A stretch of DNA of 64,000 nucleotides. Source: Piliocolobus tephrosceles. Taxonomy: Eukaryota > Chordata > Mammalia > Primates > Cercopithecidae. The stretch spans positions 49,335,313 to 49,399,312 of the forward strand of contig NC_045436.1 in assembly GCF_002776525.5 (NCBI RefSeq), read 5' to 3'. Shown in pieces: positions 58,142 through 64,000 of the stretch. The position numbers and the translations under genes were made by a program. Every line of letters starts with the position of its first letter. The first letter of the stretch is position 1. Under the pieces are notes generated by a model, which made no database searches, was not told where the DNA came from, and saw nothing but the letters and a program-made list of their open reading frames with translations.

Positions 58142-59088
58142 AGTAATTTCTTAAAGGATAACATATTATAGACTTCAGGCCCTACAAAACTCGAAACTCC
58201 CCTTGCTTCTGAGCATCGCAGGCAAGTTTCTTTATACTTTATTTTTTCTTTCTGAAAAGAACAAATAGCAATATTTTCTGTCTCATAGATGAGTCACAGA
58301 TTACTATGCAATTATATATGTAAAATGGAACCAGATGCAATTTTCTGAACAAGTAGAATATGATAAATAATTTGGTCCTGGCACAAGAAGGGAAGGAACC
58401 CACACCTCCTGGGCAAGCTTTACTGGTTCTGAAAAGAGTCTTTGCTACATTTGGCCCTGCGGGCAGACTTGCTGGTGTGCTGGCCCTTGTTGCCATTGTC
58501 TTGCATTTTTGCTTTGGAACTCTGATCTCTGTGTTCTCACTTTTCTCCTCCCTGACCTTCAGCTGCCCATGGCTTTCATAGCCCAGCTGTGTGTGGCCAG
58601 AAGCAAAGCCAGTTTCAATGTGACTGCGAGTGAGCACATGGAAAAAGCTGCACTCTCTGGCTACTTTCTGTAGATTGACTAGTGATGCTTCCATTCAGCA
58701 TTGAACAGATTGATGCTTATTTTTATATTGGAAACCACCAAGTCAACATGTTACCTTTAAAACTATGGAGGATGACTTGGAGAAATGGCTATGTTCTTGG
58801 GCTGGGGCAGGGAAAGTACAACATGGGCTTGAATATCTAGTTGAGCCAGAAAGTAGGGGGAATTGTCAAAGAATCAAAAGGACACAGGGGCCAGTTTGAT
58901 GGGCTTCCACTGGACAGATTGGGAGAATTTGACAATCAAAATAAATATGGTAATGAATTATAACCAATTAAATAAAATACGAATTTATAAATCCGGACTG
59001 ATACAGAAATTGATGAAATAAACAAATGAGGGGAGAGGTGAAAGCTCTTGCGTAGAGAGTCAACTAGTAAGTATAAAAAGCGTTATGG
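58142..59088. other. Intron 1, unique sequence with a 151-codon antisense frame
   Basis: The minus-strand ATG frame at 58239-58694 has no recognised domain, and its last codons lie in A/T-rich sequence. I do not call it a gene. Confidence 0.45.
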
Positions 59089-59384
59089 GCTGGGTGTAGT
59101 GGCTCATGCCTGTAATCCCAGCACTTTGGGAGGCCGAGGTGGGCATGTCGCTTGAGCCCAGGAGTTCAAGACCAGCCTGGGCAATATAGCAAGATCCCGT
59201 CTCTACTAAAAAATAGAAACATTAGCTAGTATGGTGGCACATGCCTGTAGTTCAAACTACTCAGGAGGCTGAGGCAGGAGGATTGCTTGAGCCTGGGGAG
59301 GTCGAGACTGCAGTGAACTGTGATTGCACCACTGCACTCCCCCTGGGTGACAGAGTGAGACCCTGTCTCAAGAGAAGAAAAAAT
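59089..59384 (+). repeat. Alu (older)
   Basis: GGCTGGGTGTAGTGGCTCAT start, GCCCAGGAGTTCAAGACCAG, A-tail interrupted by G. Confidence 0.94.
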
Positions 59385-60600
59385 GATGAAGTTACAGAAT
59401 CATCAACGTGTGCTAAGACTGGTGGGTGAACGTTTGATAAGAACAGGATATTTATGTAGTCTCAAGGTATCTCCCCACAAATTGCTTATTAATTACAAAA
59501 GCAAATGTAGTAACTTTATAGCAGAAAAATCTGGAAGATATCACTTAACCCAAATAATACAAGTTAATATCACTGATATAGAGACAAACAAACATCGTGT
59601 GCCTCTTGATATTATGCACTGAAAAGGACATAGCATTATTTCTGTGTTAATGTGAAAAGTTACCGGAGTCTAATCATGACGAAACATCAGATGAACCAGA
59701 ACCAAGGGTCAGTCTATAAAGGAATGAGCCTGTAATCTTCAAAAATGTCAAGATCAAGAAGACAAAGAACTACTGAGGAGGGCAAGGGTGAGGATTGGGG
59801 CCACTGACATGGCAAGCTGGAAGAGGAGAACAAACACGTCCACTCTTTCTATTGATTGTGGAAGCTTTGGCTTCTTTAAGAGGAGGTTTCTGAGCCAGTT
59901 TTCAAAGTTCGCTCTTTGAGGTGGTATAGAAGAAATAATCCTTTTAAAATGAAGATTACAGAAGACAAGTTACAAGTTGGGTATTCTCCCACAGTGGGGG
60001 GTGAGTAACAGGAAATTCCTTTACCAATGACAACTTGAGTTTTCTAGCTCTATTCTATCAAATCATTTTTATTTATCTAGCTCTTGTTATCTAAATGATG
60101 TTTGTCAAATTCCACTATAAGGGGGGGGACAAAGCTAGGATGACTAAGTGAAATCCACACAGGATTATTTGAAAACGCTTCACTGAAGTGTTATAAATTG
60201 GCAGGATTGATTGGAATGTCTGGGTTGGCCATGTTAACCAAAGATTACTGAACATCCATGTGTTTGCATGCATCTCTATCTGTGATACCCTGTAGAAAAT
60301 GATGCAAACTATTGAATTTTTCCATTAGTAGGCTAATCCTCAGTTGCATCTCATACCGTCTTTTTCCAGCCTCCTCTGAGGACTGCTAATGAACAGGGTG
60401 GTGGCCCAAGGTGATCAAGAAAAAGATAAAAAGGCCCGTCCAGCAGCCACCAAGTAATTAACGTGGCTATGTTACAGAGGCTAATCAGGCTTTCCTTGTT
60501 TGTTGTATAATGTACAGTAGTGTTGTTTAATTATTGTGCTATGCCATGTTTAATACATAACATAGGTAGTGTCAGTTCATGCCTATAATGTGCTGACAGC
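59385..60600. other. Intron 1, unique sequence
   Basis: No exon recognised; G9 run at 60121-60129. Confidence 0.5.
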
Positions 60601-60605
60601 TGGTT

Positions 60606-60655
60606 AAATGTTTTATGGCTGTGGTTTTTAGGATTTAGCCATAAATAAAACATTT
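60606..60655. other. Hairpin-forming inverted repeat in a low-repeat stretch
   Basis: AAATGTTTTATGGCT (60606-60620) pairs with 60637-60655 over 15 bp with one 4-nt bulge and a 16-nt loop. Function unknown. Confidence 0.7.
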
Positions 60656-62934
60656 CAGGCCCATTCTGACAGGTGTGCAAATACTAATCTAAGAATTCAT
60701 TATTTATACTTTCTAAAAATTTACATCACTCTTGTCCTTTCATGGGTTGGTATTTATTCCATCATATGAAATTGCTTATTTTTTCTTACTAGGATATTTT
60801 ATGCTAACCACAAAGCTAGGTACCACTTCGTGTAACTTTATTGGTAGTTAGGGAATGGATAATGGGCATGATTTTGTTCCGGTGGATATGACTGACATTC
60901 AAGAAAGGTGGAGCAGTCTTACTAAGATTTGAGCTGCCCGCACCAGGAGGGTTATCTTTCTCTGTGCCCTTTTGTCCATTTTTTGCTCTTTGTGGTTTGC
61001 TTTTCAAGTCCATGTGACTTTGAATGTTGCCTTTAAATTTAATTACTCTTTCCCGTAAGTACTTTTCTCCACAAGGCTTTTTTCCACAGAAAGTGTTTGC
61101 TGGTCAAAGTTCACTTTTTAATACTGCATGAATGAGACATTGCTCAAAGACGGGGTTATACCCAGCACCAGGAATATGCAGTACTAAATGCAAATGCCGG
61201 ACAGTCAGGTATCCATCTTATTATTAGAGCATGAAGGAAAGGTGTGAAGAATGCTGGAAAAACGATGATAGGAAAAGTGTTCGTGTGGAAGGCATCTGCC
61301 GTTTCCCCCTTTCCAGTCGCCTAAACTATTGCGCTGTGCAGTGTCACTGTGCCTGCTGCATGCGGTCATCGCCCCTATGCAAGTGTTTTGTTGGTAGTAA
61401 TGAAATGCCTTTAGAATAGGCCAAAAACTAGGACATTGTACTGTCTAATTTCCTTACTCAAATTTTAAAAAATCTTGAGATGATCACTGGTGAACTAGAG
61501 TTGTTCATGTATCCTTCTTGATGGCTGGTGCATTCCTTGGCTGCAAAGGGACAGTTCATGCACAGGCGGCTCCATTTATACCAGTCACAGCCTCCTCTTT
61601 CTCCCACCCACCCCCTTTTCCACTTAAGATTTCTTTTAGTTTTTGCAAAGCAGCCATGTGAGAGGAATAAAATAATTTTGAAGAGCATTATATGGTGGGA
61701 ATTTTGACAATGAGTGGAAGATGGTAATTACTCTCTTCCATTAGACTCAGTGGCTTTGGACAGATAAGCTGTATTGAAACGTGTGACCAGGGCATGGGAT
61801 CATGGATTGTCTTTCACTGTTGTCATGGCGACAGTGATGCAGGTGGCCTATAACTGCCGGGCTGTCAGATCTTATACATCAAACTGGTGCTAAGTGAAAA
61901 TATGTTAGAGGCATTGGGGAAAAAAGTTGCCAGCAGTGTTTATAGGATCCGCTGGAGAAAAGCGAGCCTAGTTGAAGGAAAGCTTTCCGTTATAAACTCT
62001 AGGAGATTCTGAAGAAGTAGGAGTTACTTTTTATTAATAAGATGAAAGTGGACTATTAAAAGAAGCAATGGTTTCTGGGCGTCGCGTGGCTGTCTGCGTA
62101 CATATTGTTAACACGATGCCTTTCTGCTTCCCCCTTGATCTAATGTGATAATGCAGTAGCTTCAGAGGAGGCAAGGAGACACCGTGTGGTCTAGAAGCTT
62201 TGCTTGGGGACTAGGGAACTAGTTCTGCACTCTGAAAGAGGTTTCAGTCCTCCTTTTTCCAGAGAGCACCACTGAATTTTTGCTAGTGAGACGTGTAAGA
62301 AATCATTATCATAAAATTCCAGTAGAGCACTGTAACTACTGCATAGAGTATAGAGTTGTACTCTGTTATGCATACTGGACTACATCTACTTGAATGTAGG
62401 AGGATACCTTCAACTGTGGAGGGGTTTCTTTTCGTCAAGCATAGTTGTCATACGCCCCTCTTTCCTCTTTTTTTCTTCTCTCTTCTCTCTTCTCAGTCTC
62501 CTCCCTCTTAAACATTGATAAATGCCTTCAACTGAAACCTTCAAATGTTGAGACAGTAAGTGTAACTTGTATGTGTGAGTGTGTGGTGCTTTGTCTCAAC
62601 AAGTTGAAACTAGCTTTATAGTTCTCATTTAGCCATGCAGTCTTATAAATAAGAAGAAAAATATGTTTCCATATCTATGTTATATTTGAGAAAAAAGAGG
62701 GACCAGGAAGTTTAAAAAGAAGTATTCCTGGGCTGGGCAATGTGTTCCTTCCAGAACCAAGCACAGCAGATGAGGCAGTGGTTGTTTCCTGGTAGGGCCC
62801 CTGAGTCAGGCAGTGTGACCCCAGCTTCTGACATTTCACTTGAGTTATCTTCTTTGGCATATTCTTCAGTATTCAAATTTAGCTGAACAAGAGTAGGTGA
62901 AAAGATTACTCTTACATCCCATGGGATATAACTG
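60656..62934. other. Intron 1, repeat-poor
   Basis: About 2.3 kb free of recognised repeats. It contains the X-box-like palindrome at 61815-61836. Confidence 0.5.
61819..61832. promoter_or_regulatory. RFX X-box-like palindrome
   Basis: GTTGTCATGGCGAC matches the palindromic RFX consensus (GTTGCCATGGCAAC) at 12 of 14 positions, and both mismatches are transitions. Dyad symmetry extends to 61815-61836. Binding is inferred only. Confidence 0.5.
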
Positions 62935-63480
62935 ATCAGAGTATGAGAGATTCAGTTTAATCCAACACACATGGATTGAACATATACTAAATGGGGGGAA
63001 TTTTGCTTGGTCTTGGTAATCAGAAGGAAGTAGAATCTAACATTTGTTGAGCACCTAGTATGTGCTAGCTAGGTCATTAAATCTTTTAATCTCCACAATG
63101 ATCTTGAAAAGTAGATATACCATTATCATTTCGTAGATAAGAACCTTGACAAAACCAAGGTCCAAATGTGGTATGTCTGACTTCAGACTGTGTAGTTTTT
63201 CTTTGATCTTGTGGTTTCAAGGAATGTACCGACCAGCCTTGCCATCAAGGGAGCTCACAGTTTTGTTGGAGACTCAGGGAAGCATTTAATGGCTACAGTA
63301 ACAGCTTAAATGCCATAATAGACATATGCACTGAGCAGCACAAAGCAGGGGACAGCCTGCTCCCAAGAGTAGCCCATGGTAGAGCAGGTTATTAAAGGAT
63401 AATTTGAAGGTAGATGAAGAGGAAAGGGCATTTCAGGCTGAGGGACAGCATGAGTAGAGACATAGAACAATGAGACTGTG
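62935..63480 (+). repeat. Old interspersed repeat split by a MIR
   Basis: Pieces 62935-63030 and 63195-63480 (GGGAGCTCACAGTTTTGTTG, GCTGAGGGACAGCATGAG) are interrupted by a reverse MIR at 63030-63190 (GAGCACCTAGTATGTGCTAG). Confidence 0.55.
63030..63190 (-). repeat. MIR element
   Basis: TTGTTGAGCACCTAGTATGT then TTAATCTCCACAATGATCTT in reverse MIR order. Confidence 0.75.
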
Positions 63481-63845
63481 GCCCACGTGTGTGTGTATGC
63501 ACATGTGCATACCTCTTGGGTTGGGAGGGATAGGGGATGAGGAAAGGTATATAAAGTGATCTTCTAGAGTTTGCAAGACAAGCCCAGTATGTCTTTTGTC
63601 ATATATGTGATTGGGGATTCAAAGATTATGGTTGTGGTTATTTCCTTTTAAGTCTTTACAGACTAGAGGCTGTTAACTTGCATGGTAGTTCCCTCTAGAT
63701 TTTTTCCCCCCATTTCTTTTTTTTTTTCTCTCAGTGCCTTTTCTGAGAATATGTTTTTGCTCACCCCATCATCATCTTTTGTTTTGTTTTTTTTTTAAAT
63801 CACTCTGGCTGAAGGTTCTTTTCACTTAAAGAAGCATTTTTTTTC

Positions 63846-64000
63846 GGCCGGGCACGGCAGATCATGTCAGTAATCCCAGCACTTTGGGAGGGCGAGGCTG
63901 GCGGGTCATCTGAGGTCAGGAGTTCAAGATCAGCCTGGCCAACATGGAGAAACCCGGTCTCTACTAAAAACACAAAAATTAGCCATGTGTGGTGGCGGGT
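63846..64000 (+). repeat. Alu, cut by the window end
   Basis: GGCCGGGCACGGCAGATCAT start; the left arm and part of the right arm are present. Confidence 0.94.

Larger units (their letters stand above)
18111..64000 (+). other. MAML3: MAML3 intron 1 (5' portion, runs off the window)
   Basis: From the GT donor to the window end there is no second MAML3 exon: the next coding segment should continue after NHTLIM with a basic MAML motif, and no frame on the + strand shows one. In human MAML3 the first intron is known to be very long, which fits. About 2.3 kb at its start is CpG-rich; the remainder is A+T-rich with dense Alu and other repeats listed separately. Confidence 0.9.

Overview
The window is nuclear DNA from a primate, most likely an Old World monkey. 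Alu elements of J, S and Y type occur about every 2 kb on both strands. They sit among L1, L2, MIR, MaLR LTR and MER5A copies. The Alu at 39347-39649 carries bases typical of the AluYR/YRa lineage of Old World monkeys. Two exact 10-N runs (2356-2365, 51444-51453) mark a draft assembly. There are no bacterial, phage, plasmid or CRISPR features.

The only protein-coding gene I can support is MAML3 (Mastermind-like 3, a Notch co-activator), and only its first coding exon is present. Layout: 1-16430 is upstream intergenic DNA, almost all repeats and unique A+T-rich sequence. 16441-16505 is an alternating CG/CA tract. About 16520-20410 is a large CpG island holding the promoter, the GC-rich 5' leader with several upstream ORFs and a GGA/GGC triplet tract, the 468-bp coding part of exon 1 (17643-18110), and the CpG-rich start of intron 1. 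From 18111 to the window end is MAML3 intron 1; no further exon was recognised. The rest of MAML3, including the acidic activation segments and polyglutamine tracts, lies outside the window.

Only the MAML3 exon gives a functional story: its MamL-1 helix docks on the Notch intracellular domain/CSL complex. Everything else is genome architecture: nested retrotransposons with readable target-site duplications, an old local duplication split by a THE1/MST LTR, several minisatellites, a palindromic element that may be an undescribed or heavily decayed MITE, a hairpin in a low-repeat stretch, and an RFX X-box-like palindrome. I found no convincing previously undescribed biological system. The best candidates for follow-up are the palindrome at 37321-37497, the low-repeat stretches around 60440-60730 and 61815-61836, and the upstream-ORF-rich leader of MAML3.
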